From: Geopseudomonas aromaticivorans
GTDB taxonomy: Bacteria; Pseudomonadota; Gammaproteobacteria; Pseudomonadales; Pseudomonadaceae
Length of the DNA stretch: 64,000 nucleotides
Assembly (NCBI RefSeq): GCF_019097855.1
Contig: NZ_JAHRGL010000018.1
Span: 25,665-89,664 of the forward strand
Direction of reading: 5' to 3'
The translations under genes and the position numbers were made by a program. The notes beneath the pieces were generated by a model. That model was not told where the DNA came from, ran no database searches, and saw only the letters and a list, made by a program, of their open reading frames with translations. Shown piece by piece: positions 36,780 through 44,866 of this stretch; position 1 is the first letter of the stretch; each line of letters begins with the position of its first letter.

Positions 36780-37153
36780 AGCGCGCGCTCATACTGCTTG
36801 AGTTCGTATGCCTTTTCGGCTCGGCCATTGCGGTCTTGTGCTTCGGGACTCTCTTTGTGGGAGTAATGCTGCTGGCCGATGGCAGCGAGAACGGAAGCGA
36901 ATGGTTGGTGGGAGCGGTTGTCGTTGTGTGTGGCAGCTGGGGTGTGGTCTCGGTGGTAAACCTTGTTTTCCACCTGATCGCAGATCGGCACTGGCCGGGA
37001 AAGCCCGTTCAACTGCTCGGGCTTTGGCTGGGGGGGGCCTGCTGCGTCGGTGTACTCATGGTCCAGGCCAGTCCTTTAGGCCTCGTATTCGTCGCCCCGA
37101 TCGCAGCGACGATCCATTTCGTTGTTCTGGCAAGGCGCCGAGCAGCTTCCTGA
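36776..37153 (+). CDS. small four-span membrane protein
   Basis: A 125-residue very hydrophobic protein with segments at about residues 7-30, 44-66, 76-95 and 100-119, and a basic C-terminus (ARRRAAS). Its ATG overlaps the stop of the preceding frame (ATGA). No family recognised. It lies between the two copies of the hydrolase sequence and probably moved together with it. Confidence 0.55.
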   Translation: MKRALILLEFVCLFGSAIAVLCFGTLFVGVMLLADGSENGSEWLVGAVVVVCGSWGVVSVVNLVFHLIADRHWPGKPVQLLGLWLGGACCVGVLMVQASPLGLVFVAPIAATIHFVVLARRRAAS

Positions 37154-37219
37154 CGCTTCAGCGAGTAGGGCAGGATACTCGCAGCGTATCCGCCATCCAG
37201 CATCCTCAAGGATTGAGCC

Positions 37220-37834
37220 GTGATCCCATCCCCCAGCAAGCTCCTGTTCCTCCCCGGCGCCTCCGGCAACACCGAGTTCTGGCGCCCGGCCGCCGAGCGC
37301 CTCGCCCATCCGGCGCAGCAGGTCCATATCGGCTGGCCCGGATTCGGCAGCACGCTGCCTGACCCGAGCGTGACCGGCATGGCCGATCTAGTGGCCCGCG
37401 TGCTGCCGGAGATCGACCAGCCTACCGCGCTGGTGGCGCAGTCCATGGGCGGCATCGTCGCGGTGTGCGCGGCGCTGGAACGGCCCGAGCAGGTCACCCA
37501 TCTGGTACTGACCGTCACCTCGGGCGGGGTGGACATGTCCGCCCTGGGCGCGCAGGACTGGCGCCCGGACTTCGCCGCCGCCAACCCGAACCTGCCGCGC
37601 TGGTTCCTCGACGACCGCACCGATCTCACCGTCCGGCTGGCCGAGCTGCACATGCCCGTGCTGCTGCTCTGGGGCGACGCCGACCCGATCAGCCCCGTCC
37701 GCGTCGGCCAGCGCCTCGCCGAACTCCTGCCCCGCGCCGAGCTGCACGTCTTCCCCTACGCCGGCCACGACCTGGGCTTTACCCATGCGGTGGAGGTGGC
37801 GGGGTTGATCGACAGGCATCTGGCGAGGGGCTGA
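37220..37834 (+). CDS. alpha/beta hydrolase
   Basis: A 204-residue hydrolase, short for the fold. LLFLPGASGNTEFWRPAAER opens strand one, AQSMGGIVAV is the nucleophile elbow with the catalytic Ser, LLLWGDADPI supplies the Asp, and YAGHDLGF the His. The start is a GTG with AAGGA seven bases upstream. The substrate is unknown. A broken N-terminal copy lies 1 kb upstream. No cap domain is apparent, so small esters or lactones are possible, but this is inference. Confidence 0.85.
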   Translation: MIPSPSKLLFLPGASGNTEFWRPAAERLAHPAQQVHIGWPGFGSTLPDPSVTGMADLVARVLPEIDQPTALVAQSMGGIVAVCAALERPEQVTHLVLTVTSGGVDMSALGAQDWRPDFAAANPNLPRWFLDDRTDLTVRLAELHMPVLLLWGDADPISPVRVGQRLAELLPRAELHVFPYAGHDLGFTHAVEVAGLIDRHLARG

Positions 37835-37886
37835 CCGGCATGATCGGTCTGGCGAATGCCATTCGGCTGGCTAACATTGCTCGTTA

Positions 37887-37903
37887 GTAACGCATGGCGT
37901 TAC
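37887..37903. promoter_or_regulatory. perfect 17-bp palindrome, operator of higBA-like module
   Basis: GTAACGC-ATG-GCGTTAC ends ten bases before the toxin start, with a second dyad (CTAAC...GTTAG) directly upstream at 37871-37887. Autoregulation by the HigA-like antitoxin is the likely purpose. Confidence 0.7.
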
Positions 37904-37913
37904 CATGCCTGCC

Positions 37914-38195
37914 ATGGCGATCAATTCATTCAAGTGCCGCGATACCGAAAGCCTGTTCGGCGGTGATTGCGTGCGGCGTTTCGTGAACATCGAGGCCGTC
38001 GCCATGCGCAAGCTGGCGATGCTGAACCGTGCCGGGCGCCTGGACGATCTGCGAGTGCCGCCCGGCAACCGGCTGGAGGCGCTCAAGGGCGACCGGCTTG
38101 GGCAGTACAGCATCCGCATCAACGACCAGTGGCGAGTGTGCTTTCGCTGGTCGGATGCCGGCGCGGACGATGTTGAAATCGTGGACTACCACTGA
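37914..38195 (+). CDS. higB: HigB/GraT-type toxin
   Basis: A 93-residue RelE-superfamily toxin with the HigB marks: INSFKCRDTESLFGG, RRFVNIEAVAMRKLAMLNRA, LRVPPGNRLEALKGDRLGQY and the beta strand SIRINDQWRVCFRW. These toxins cut mRNA on the ribosome. The ATG at 37914 aligns with family starts better than 37905. It is ten bases upstream of the antitoxin gene. Confidence 0.92.
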   Translation: MAINSFKCRDTESLFGGDCVRRFVNIEAVAMRKLAMLNRAGRLDDLRVPPGNRLEALKGDRLGQYSIRINDQWRVCFRWSDAGADDVEIVDYH

Positions 38196-38205
38196 GGAGG
38201 TGAGC

Positions 38206-38514
38206 ATGCGCGAAGTAGCCTACCCACATCCGGGCGAGATTTTGCTCGAGGAGTTCCTCAAGCCGATGGGGATCACCCAGTACCGGCTGGCCAAGGAGAT
38301 CGGCGTGCCGCAGCGGCGTATTGGCGAGATCGTGGCCGGCAAACGCTCCGTGACCGCCGACACTGGCCTGCGTCTGGCGCGCTTCTTCGGTATGTCGGAA
38401 GACTTCTGGATCGGTCTGCAATCGGACTACGACCGCGAGATGACCAAGGACGCAATCGCCGCGACGCTGGCGAAGATCCGCCCGTGGGCCGAGACTCATC
38501 CGGCACACGCATGA
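38206..38514 (+). CDS. higA: HigA/GraA-type antitoxin
   Basis: A 102-residue Xre-type antitoxin. HPGEILLEEFLKPMGITQYR and LAKEIGVPQRRIGEIVAGKR form the helix-turn-helix, and LRLARFFGMSEDFWIGLQ is the family C-terminal signature. A strong GAGGAGG site precedes the ATG. It would neutralise the toxin and repress the operon through the upstream palindrome. Confidence 0.93.
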   Translation: MREVAYPHPGEILLEEFLKPMGITQYRLAKEIGVPQRRIGEIVAGKRSVTADTGLRLARFFGMSEDFWIGLQSDYDREMTKDAIAATLAKIRPWAETHPAHA

Positions 38515-38567
38515 AGCCGTGCACAGCATGAATTACAGCGGTAATCGGGTCGCTTCGAGAAAGTTGG

Positions 38568-38584
38568 TGGTACAAAAATGGTAC
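38568..38584. repeat. candidate integrase arm sites, distal side
   Basis: TGGTAC at 38568-38573 and 38579-38584, eleven bases apart, just inside the distal attachment site; they match the GTACCA pair near the integrase. Confidence 0.45.
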
Positions 38585-38645
38585 AGACCGAAAACTGTTC
38601 CTCTACAGCCCTTTATCCATGAGGGCTCTGCTTTCAGTCGGGACG

Positions 38646-38660
38646 ATCCATCATCGGCGC
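38646..38660. repeat. attachment site, distal copy
   Basis: The same 15 bases as at 31015-31029. On the minus strand the flanking codons still read SRRFSIAPMMD, a leftover of the beginning of dusA. Confidence 0.85.
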
Positions 38661-38681
38661 TATACTGAAGCGTCTGCTTGT

Positions 38682-38711
38682 AAGATATTGATTTGTAATG
38701 CTTTTTGTCAA
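38682..38711 (-). promoter_or_regulatory. stranded sigma-70-like promoter pointing at lost dusA start
   Basis: On the minus strand TTGACA (38711-38706) and TATCTT (38687-38682) are 18 bases apart and aim at the dusA remnant. It may be the original dusA promoter now separated from the gene by 7.6 kb. Confidence 0.45.
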
Positions 38712-39182
38712 ATCTGGAAGTCCGTAAAAAGCGGGTGTGCAGATCAGCGGTGCACACAAGGTGCACATGGGGTACATGAGGGCGGCATTATACAGGTGCC
38801 GTAGGGAGCACGCCGGGCGTGCTTCCTGCGGGTTCACAGCAGAGTTGTCCGGGCAGCCAGGTGAGGAAGGCTTCGGAGGGCATCAAGGCTCTTCTGGTGG
38901 AGGGGGAATCATGTCGCTGAGCCTCCTCAGGGAGGCTCTGAAAAAGTCGTCATACCGCGTAAGCGGGAGCCACGTGCCCTCTGGATTCCCGCCTACGCGG
39001 GCGTGACGATAATTGACTTTTTCAGATGGCATGGATGCCTCCCGCTGACAGCGGGCCAACCAGAGCAGCGTAGACCGAAGAGAGTGGGCACATCCGTCAT
39101 CTGCCGCAGGCTGTAGCGCGGATGGTGGCTGGATCGTGGTTCAGCGAGGCGGGCAGGCGTGCCTGCCCGCAGAAGGAGGGAG
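38712..39182. other. gene-poor junction with repeat
   Basis: No convincing gene. It holds a small GAGCCTCC/GGAGGCTC hairpin (38919-38938) and the 90-bp inverted-repeat element described separately. Confidence 0.5.
38937..39026. repeat. 90-bp MITE/REP-like inverted repeat element
   Basis: The ends TCTGAAAAAGTC and GACTTTTTCAGA are perfect 12-bp inverted repeats. Inside are a second nested arm pair (CCGCGTAAGCGGGA and TCCCGCCTACGCGG) and GTCAT/GTGAC edges. A related half (CTGGATTCCCTCCTGCGCGG) lies at 40008-40027. The layout fits a non-autonomous palindromic element. Confidence 0.65.
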
Positions 39183-39920
39183 TCAGCGCGTGCTATTCCT
39201 GGCCAGCCTGTCAAGGGTATCCACGCTCTTGCCCAGGTACAGGCTGGCGCTGCGCGCGACCACCTGTTGCTCGCTGGCATTCAGGCGCTGGCGGACGAAG
39301 CTGTAGTTCTGCCAGACCTCCTTCAGCTCGCGGCCGGCGCCGGGCAGCTGCTGTGCCAGGCCCGCGTGGGTCGTGCCGATGCGCTGGTCGATTTCGTTGA
39401 AGCTGTTTTCATTGACCTCGAACGAGTAGATGCCGGTGCGGCTGAACGCTTGGCTCTCGTAGAGCAGCAGCATGCGGCTGATGTCCAGGCTCAGCTGGTG
39501 CAGGGCCGCCAGGCTGGCCGGCGGCTCGCCGGATGCCTGATAGCCCGCGGCGACTCGCTTGTCGAGGTCGCCCTGGGCGCGTAGCACCGGATTGAGCCAG
39601 AGGCTGTATTCTGTGCGGGTGTTCTCGGGCTTCTGCTCCAGCTGGCCGATGGCCGCCTTCATGTCGCCCAGCGCGGCGCCCAGTTCGGGCTGCATAGCGA
39701 CGAGCCGCTCGAGTTCGGCGAGGTTGCGTCGGTAAGCCTCGCGCGCCTCGGGATAGAACGCACCCGCAGGATCCATGTTGTTGTAGTAGACGAGCAGGTT
39801 GGCGCAGAGCAGAAAGCTCTGACTGCGGATTTCGTGCAGCCGTTGCGCGGCGTCCGAATCGGCTCGCGCTGGGCCACAAAGAATGAATAAGAGCAGTGCA
39901 AGAATAATCCTGTTCTTCAT
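39183..39920 (-). CDS. periplasmic hypothetical protein
   Basis: A 245-residue protein with an N-terminal signal peptide (MKNRIILALLLFILCGPARA, probably cut after ARA). The rest is helical with long amphipathic stretches, resembling secreted or periplasmic coiled bundles such as chemoreceptor sensor domains, but no family is recognised. AAC-rich AT leader upstream. Role unknown. Confidence 0.6.
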   Translation of the reverse strand: MKNRIILALLLFILCGPARADSDAAQRLHEIRSQSFLLCANLLVYYNNMDPAGAFYPEAREAYRRNLAELERLVAMQPELGAALGDMKAAIGQLEQKPENTRTEYSLWLNPVLRAQGDLDKRVAAGYQASGEPPASLAALHQLSLDISRMLLLYESQAFSRTGIYSFEVNENSFNEIDQRIGTTHAGLAQQLPGAGRELKEVWQNYSFVRQRLNASEQQVVARSASLYLGKSVDTLDRLARNSTR

Positions 39921-40240
39921 GTTGTTATCCGTGGGTGCGAATTGGTGGTAGTTGCAGGGAAACCTGTTGCCGTCGCGCCCGTGCTGGCGAGAACCCGTCG
40001 GCCTTCTGGATTCCCTCCTGCGCGGTAATGACGACTGTTTGGCCGGGCATGGAAACGGGCTGAAGTTTGCTGGCTAACCAGATAATTCTCGGCAGTCCCT
40101 TGCCTGACGAAGTTGCCATTAGAACTGCAGTCCGCTGCGACGCCATAGTCTGGACAGACGATGATCAAACTGCCGGCGGCAATAGAATCGGAGGCAGAAA
40201 CAGCGAATCCATGTGTGCTGCAACTGGTGGAATGCTCGCG

Positions 40241-40402
40241 ATGAAAATAGAAAAACAAACGCTGATTCTGCTGATGTTGTTCACCTCGCTGGCCGGGCTG
40301 ATGGTATTCCTGGTTATGCACGACCCCTATGCCGAACGATCCCGCAACGAAGTCATGAACCTGATCCTGCCACTTATGAATGGTGTGCCGTTCTTCAACT
40401 GA
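40241..40402 (+). CDS. small single-span membrane protein
   Basis: About 53 residues, with a Lys-rich start (MKIEKQT) and one span (LILLMLFTSLAGLMVFLVM). In-frame ATGs at 40211 and 40232 are alternatives. No family recognised; low-GC leader upstream. Confidence 0.4.
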   Translation: MKIEKQTLILLMLFTSLAGLMVFLVMHDPYAERSRNEVMNLILPLMNGVPFFN

Positions 40403-40538
40403 CGATTTCCTCCCGTGGTTTTCCCACACCTGCACTGAGCCACTGGCGGCACTCCTGCAAAGGGTGCCGCATTTTTTTTGCGCGTACTGCGCTGCGGAGG
40501 CACGGGACTGCCGGAGTACCGCAGCTGGCCAGTTGCTA

Positions 40539-41864
40539 TCAGCCTTCGCCGAGCGCCGTCACCAGTGGCGTCTGTGCCCCCCGCCGGGACAGCCCGTACA
40601 CCCGCAGCAGCAACAGCACCGGCACTATCACCGCCAGGCTGCACGCCAGCAGGGCGTAGCGCAGCGACTCCTGGCCGAACGCCGGTTGCAGCAGGTCGCT
40701 GAGCATGCCGGTGGCCAACGGGCCGAGGCCGACGCCGAGGATGGTGGAGAGCATGGTCTGCATGGCCATCGCGGTGCCGCGCCGGTCGGCGGCGACCAGC
40801 TGGGTGATCAGGGTGTAGGAGGGCGCCACCCACCAAACGCTGAAGAAGCAGGACAGCGCGCACCAGAGCATCGCCGTCGGCACCGCCAGCGCGCCGAACT
40901 GCACCAGGGTGCCGGCCGGCCAGAGCAGGTAGGCGGTGAGCGCCAGGGCGCCGATCAGGTTGCCGAGCAGCGGAATGCCGATCAGCCACAGGCGGTTGCG
41001 CTGCGCCAGGTGGTCGGTCAGCCAGCCGCTGCACAGGGTGCCGACGCCGGCCACGCCGCCGCCGACCAGGCCGGCGAGCAGCCCGGCCTGCTGCAGCGAC
41101 AGGCCGTGGGAGCGCACTAGGAAGCTGGCGTTCCACATGGCGAGGGCGTAGCCGCTCAGGGTGCAGAAGCCGCCGGCGATGAGCATGCAGCGCAGCGCCG
41201 GTTCGCGCCACAGCTCCAGCGCGGTGCGCAGCAGGCCCTGCGGTGAGGCCGGCACATGACTGATCTCCCAGCGGCCGCGCTGCGGCTCGCGCACGCTCAC
41301 GGCCAGCAGCGCGGCGATCAGCAGCCCCGGCAGTCCGATGAGGATGAAGGTGGTGCGCCAGCCGTGGGTTTCCACCAGCCAGGCGCCGACGGACAGGCCG
41401 AGCAGCGCGGCGAAGGTCGGCGCGGCGGTGAAGCAGCTGATGGCGAACGAGCGCCGATGCGGCGGGTAGAGGTCGGCGATCAGCGAGAAGGCGGTCGGCG
41501 TCGCCGGCGCCTCGGCGGTCGCCACCGCCATGCGCGCCAGGATCAACAGCAGGAAGCCGCCGGCCAGGCCGCAGGCCATGGTCGCCAGCGCCCACAGCAG
41601 GCAGGACGCGGCGAGCAGGCGGGTGCGCGGCAGGCGGTCGGCCAGGCGCCCGGCCGGCAGGCCGAGCACCGCGTAGACGGCGGCGAAGGCGAGGCCCGAG
41701 ATCAGCCCCATGGCGCTGTCGCTGGCGCCGAACTCCTGCTTGATCGGCTCGATCATCACCGCCAGGATCTGGCGGCCGACGAAGTTGTCGGCGTACATCA
41801 AAGCCAGCAGGAACAGCAGGCCGTGGCTGTGCCACAGGCCTGAGGAGGGGGTGGCGCGGGCCAT
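40539..41864 (-). CDS. MFS transporter of the catabolic operon
   Basis: A 441-residue carrier with twelve predicted spans. The MFS loop signature between spans two and three is LPAGRLADRLPRTRLL, and an equivalent appears in the second half as SGWLTDHLAQRNRLW. YADNFVGRQILAVMIEPIKQ at the start is like transporters of aromatic or sterol-type acids (spinster/ACS-like group). AAGGAG precedes the ATG. Separated from the aldolase gene by 140 bases of palindromic repeats, it is last in the leftward operon and likely imports the substrate. Confidence 0.88.
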   Translation of the reverse strand: MARATPSSGLWHSHGLLFLLALMYADNFVGRQILAVMIEPIKQEFGASDSAMGLISGLAFAAVYAVLGLPAGRLADRLPRTRLLAASCLLWALATMACGLAGGFLLLILARMAVATAEAPATPTAFSLIADLYPPHRRSFAISCFTAAPTFAALLGLSVGAWLVETHGWRTTFILIGLPGLLIAALLAVSVREPQRGRWEISHVPASPQGLLRTALELWREPALRCMLIAGGFCTLSGYALAMWNASFLVRSHGLSLQQAGLLAGLVGGGVAGVGTLCSGWLTDHLAQRNRLWLIGIPLLGNLIGALALTAYLLWPAGTLVQFGALAVPTAMLWCALSCFFSVWWVAPSYTLITQLVAADRRGTAMAMQTMLSTILGVGLGPLATGMLSDLLQPAFGQESLRYALLACSLAVIVPVLLLLRVYGLSRRGAQTPLVTALGEG

Positions 41865-41891
41865 GGCGGCTCCTTGGCGGCGGGATGAATC

Positions 41892-42002
41892 GTGGTGCGC
41901 AGGGCGCACCCTACTGAGGCGCGTCACGGTGCAGGCTCGTAGGGTGCGCCGCGCGCACCACAGGCGCAGCGGCGGTTTCCGGGTGCGCATGGCGCACCCT
42001 AC
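41892..42002. repeat. three REP-like palindromes GGTGCGC...GCGCACC
   Basis: Imperfect palindromes at 41892-41914, 41938-41961 and 41981-42002 share GTAGGGTGCGC and its complement. Such units are common between Pseudomonas genes and can fold the mRNA between the aldolase and transporter genes. Confidence 0.65.
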
Positions 42003-42006
42003 GGGC

Positions 42007-43038
42007 TCAGACCGGCAGGCCGCGGGCGCGGGCCATGGTCATCGCGGTGTCCTCGATCATGTCCTCCTGGCCGCCGACCATGCCGCGCCGACCCATCTCG
42101 ACGAGGATCTCGCGGGCCGACACGCCGTACTTCTTCTCGGCGCGCTTGGCGAACAGCAGGAACGAGCCGTAGACCCCGGCGTAGCCCATGGTCAGGGCGT
42201 CGCGGTCGCTGCGGATCGGGAAGTCCATGATCGGCACCACCCGGTCTTCGGCGACGTCCTGGATGCCGAACACGCTGACGCCGGTCTCGATGCCCATGCG
42301 GTCGCATACCGCGACGAGGATCTCCATCGGCGTGTTGCCGGCCCCGGCGCCGAGGCCGGCGCAGGCGGCGTCGATGCGGGTGGCACCGGCGCCGATGGCG
42401 GCGATGGAGTTGGACACGCCCATCGACAGGTTGTGGTGGCCGTGGAAGCCGATCTCGGTGGCCGGGTCGAGCACGTCGCGCAGCGCGGCGATCCGCGCGG
42501 CCACATCGTCCGGCAGCAGGTAGCCGGCCGAGTCGGTGATGTACACGCAGTTGGCGCCGTAGCTCTCCATCAGCTTGCCCTGCCTGGCCAGGCCCTCGGG
42601 GCTGTTCATGTGCGCCATCATCAGGAAGCCGACGGTGTCCATGCCCAGCTGGCGGGCGATGCTGATGTGCTGCTCGGAGACGTCCGCCTCGGTGCAGTGG
42701 GTGGCCACGCGGATGGTGGACACGCCTAGTTCGTGGGCCATGCGCAGGTGGTCGACGGTGCCGATGCCCGGCAGCAGCAGGGCAGAGACTTTCGCCTGCT
42801 TCATCAGCGGGATCACCGCCGACAGGTATTCCTCGTCGCTGTGCGCCGGGAAGCCGTAGTTCACCGAGCGCCCGCCGAGGCCGTCGCCGTGGGTGACTTC
42901 GATCAGCGGCACGCCGGCGGCGTCCAGGCCACTGGCGATGTCTTTCATCTGCTGCAGGCTGATCTGGTGGCGTTTGGGGTGCATGCCGTCGCGCAGGCAC
43001 ATGTCGTGGACGGTGATTTTCTTGCCGCGAAGATCCAT
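42007..43038 (-). CDS. mhpE: 4-hydroxy-2-oxovalerate aldolase
   Basis: A 343-residue metal-dependent class II aldolase splitting 4-hydroxy-2-oxo acids to pyruvate and an aldehyde. [18 protein letters not shown] is the opening with Arg/Asp of the active site, [10 protein letters not shown] and [19 protein letters not shown] contain the metal His residues, and [20 protein letters not shown] follows. It ends with the DRE-TIM communication domain. It directly follows the acetaldehyde dehydrogenase gene; the two proteins form a channelling complex in this family. Confidence 0.95.
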   Translation of the reverse strand: MDLRGKKITVHDMCLRDGMHPKRHQISLQQMKDIASGLDAAGVPLIEVTHGDGLGGRSVNYGFPAHSDEEYLSAVIPLMKQAKVSALLLPGIGTVDHLRMAHELGVSTIRVATHCTEADVSEQHISIARQLGMDTVGFLMMAHMNSPEGLARQGKLMESYGANCVYITDSAGYLLPDDVAARIAALRDVLDPATEIGFHGHHNLSMGVSNSIAAIGAGATRIDAACAGLGAGAGNTPMEILVAVCDRMGIETGVSVFGIQDVAEDRVVPIMDFPIRSDRDALTMGYAGVYGSFLLFAKRAEKKYGVSAREILVEMGRRGMVGGQEDMIEDTAMTMARARGLPV

Positions 43039-43048
43039 GGTCGGCTCC

Positions 43049-43969
43049 TTAGGCGAGGGCGGGTTGCGGGGCGAGGGTCAGCTCGCCCTTGAGGATTTCC
43101 TCGGCGAACATCTCGGCGGTGCGCGCGGCGGCGGCGGTCATGATGTCGAGGTTGCCGGCGTACTTCGGCAGGTAGTCGCCGAGGCCCTCCACCTCCATGA
43201 AGATCGACACGCGGTTGCCGTCGAACACCGGGCCGTTCTTCAGCCGGTAGCCCGGCACGTACTGCTGCACCTGCTCGATCATCGCCAGGATGGCGGCGGT
43301 GATGGCCGCCTGGTCCGGTTCGGACTCGGTCAGGCAGTGCACGGTGTCGCGCATGATCAGCGGCGGCTCGGCCGGGTTGATGACGATGATCGCCTTGCCC
43401 TGCTTGGCGCCGCCGACCTTCTCGATGGCGCCGGCGGTGGTGCGGGTGAATTCGTCGATGTTCTTGCGGGTGCCCGGGCCGACCGACTTGGAGGCGGCGG
43501 TGGCGACGATCTCGGCATACTCCACCGGCTGCACGCTGGACACCGCGGCGACCAGCGGGATGGTGGCCTGGCCGCCGCAGGTGACCATGTTGACGTTCAT
43601 CGCCCCGGCCTTGAGGTTGTGCTTGAGGTTGACCGGCGGCACGCAGTAGGGGCCGATGGCGGCCGGGGTCAGGTCGATCATCAGCACGCCCAGTTCGTTG
43701 AGCTTGCGGCTGTTCTCGGCATGCACGTAGGCGCTGGTGGCGTCGAAGGCGATCTGGATGTTGTCTTCCAGCACGTGCGGCAACAGGCCGTCGACGCCGT
43801 CGCTGGTGGTCTTCAGGCCCATCTCGCGGGCGCGGGCCAGGCCCTCGGAGGTGGCGTCGATGCCGACCATCCACACCGGCTCCAGCACCGGGCTGCGCTT
43901 GAGCTTGTAGAGCAGGTCGGTACCGATATTGCCCGGCCCGATCAGGGCACATCTGATCTTCTTGGTCAT
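43049..43969 (-). CDS. mhpF: acetaldehyde dehydrogenase (acylating)
   Basis: A 306-residue NAD-dependent enzyme turning acetaldehyde or propanal plus CoA into the acyl-Co[18 protein letters not shown] is the Rossmann start, [16 protein letters not shown] holds the catalytic Cys, and [20 protein letters not shown] is the typical C-terminal segment. It lies ten bases upstream of the aldolase gene, its partner in substrate channelling. Confidence 0.95.
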   Translation of the reverse strand: MTKKIRCALIGPGNIGTDLLYKLKRSPVLEPVWMVGIDATSEGLARAREMGLKTTSDGVDGLLPHVLEDNIQIAFDATSAYVHAENSRKLNELGVLMIDLTPAAIGPYCVPPVNLKHNLKAGAMNVNMVTCGGQATIPLVAAVSSVQPVEYAEIVATAASKSVGPGTRKNIDEFTRTTAGAIEKVGGAKQGKAIIVINPAEPPLIMRDTVHCLTESEPDQAAITAAILAMIEQVQQYVPGYRLKNGPVFDGNRVSIFMEVEGLGDYLPKYAGNLDIMTAAAARTAEMFAEEILKGELTLAPQPALA

Positions 43970-43995
43970 GGATTCGCTCTCGGTAAAGGGGGGCG

Positions 43996-44787
43996 TCAGG
44001 GCACGAAGCGCAGCGAGGCTTCGCCCAGGCCGCTGAGGGAGAGGTGGATGCTGTCGCCGGCGCCCACCGGCACCAGCGGGGCGAGGGCGCCGGAGAGGAT
44101 CACCTCGCCCTTGCGGAACGGGATGCCCAGCTCGCCCAGGGTGTTGGCCAGCCAGGCCACCGCCGCGCAGGGATGACCCTGCACCGCGCTACCCAGGCCG
44201 CTACCGGCCGGCTCGCCGTTCTTGGTCATTTCCAGGCGCACGGCAGCCAGATCCAGCGTGCGCGGGTCGATGCGCTGTTCACCGAGAGCGAACACGCCGC
44301 AGGAGGCGTTGTCGGCCACGGTGTCCTGGATGCGGATCTTCCAGTCGGTGATACGCGAGTCGACGATCTCGAAGCACGGCACCACCCAGGCGCTGGCGGC
44401 CAGCACGTCCTCGGCGCTGATGCCGGGGCCGGTCAGGTCCTCGGCGAGGATGAAGGCGATCTCGCCCTCGGCGCGCGGCTGGATCAGGCGGTGCACGGCG
44501 AGGCTGACATCGCTGCCGTCGGCCACCTGCATACGGTCGGTGAGGAAGCCGAAGTCCGGCTGGTGGACGTTGAGCATGTCCTGCACGGCCTTGCTGGTGA
44601 CGCCGATCTTCTTGCCGATCACCCGCTCGCCCTGCTGCTCGCGTTGCTGCAGGAAGCGCAGGGAGATGCGGTAGGCGTCGTCCAGGGTGATCTCCGGGTG
44701 GCGCTCGGTGAACGGCGTCAGGGTGCGCCGGTTGCGCAGGGCGGCGAACAGCTCGTCGCCGAGGGTGTCGATCAGGGATTCGTTCAT
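43996..44787 (-). CDS. mhpD: 2-hydroxypentadienoate hydratase family enzyme
   Basis: A 263-residue hydratase of the FAH superfamily adding water to 2-hydroxy-2,4-dienoates to give the aldolase substrate. [17 protein letters not shown] and [11 protein letters not shown] are conserved, [10 protein letters not shown] holds the metal Glu residues, [20 protein letters not shown] follows, and the tail has [11 protein letters not shown]. Start taken at MNESLID. Together with mhpF and mhpE it completes the lower meta-cleavage set. Confidence 0.93.
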   Translation of the reverse strand: MNESLIDTLGDELFAALRNRRTLTPFTERHPEITLDDAYRISLRFLQQREQQGERVIGKKIGVTSKAVQDMLNVHQPDFGFLTDRMQVADGSDVSLAVHRLIQPRAEGEIAFILAEDLTGPGISAEDVLAASAWVVPCFEIVDSRITDWKIRIQDTVADNASCGVFALGEQRIDPRTLDLAAVRLEMTKNGEPAGSGLGSAVQGHPCAAVAWLANTLGELGIPFRKGEVILSGALAPLVPVGAGDSIHLSLSGLGEASLRFVP

Positions 44788-44801
44788 GCGAGTGCCTTTA
44801 T

Positions 44802-44858
44802 GTAGGGGCGAATTCATTCGCCTTGCCGGGGCATGTGGGCGAATAAATTCGCCCCTAC
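44802..44858. repeat. inverted repeat GTAGGGGCGAATTCATTCGCC
   Basis: The 21-base arm at 44802-44822 pairs with its near-complement ending at 44858. This GCGAAT-type palindrome is frequent between Pseudomonas genes and here separates the SDR and hydratase genes in the same operon. Confidence 0.65.
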
Positions 44859-44866
44859 AGCGTCTT

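Noticed and set aside
33900-38515. Integron-like cassette array
   Set aside because: Small mixed genes and toxin-antitoxin pairs suggested it, but I found no attC-type sites with paired GTTRRRY/RYYYAAC boxes and no integron integrase.
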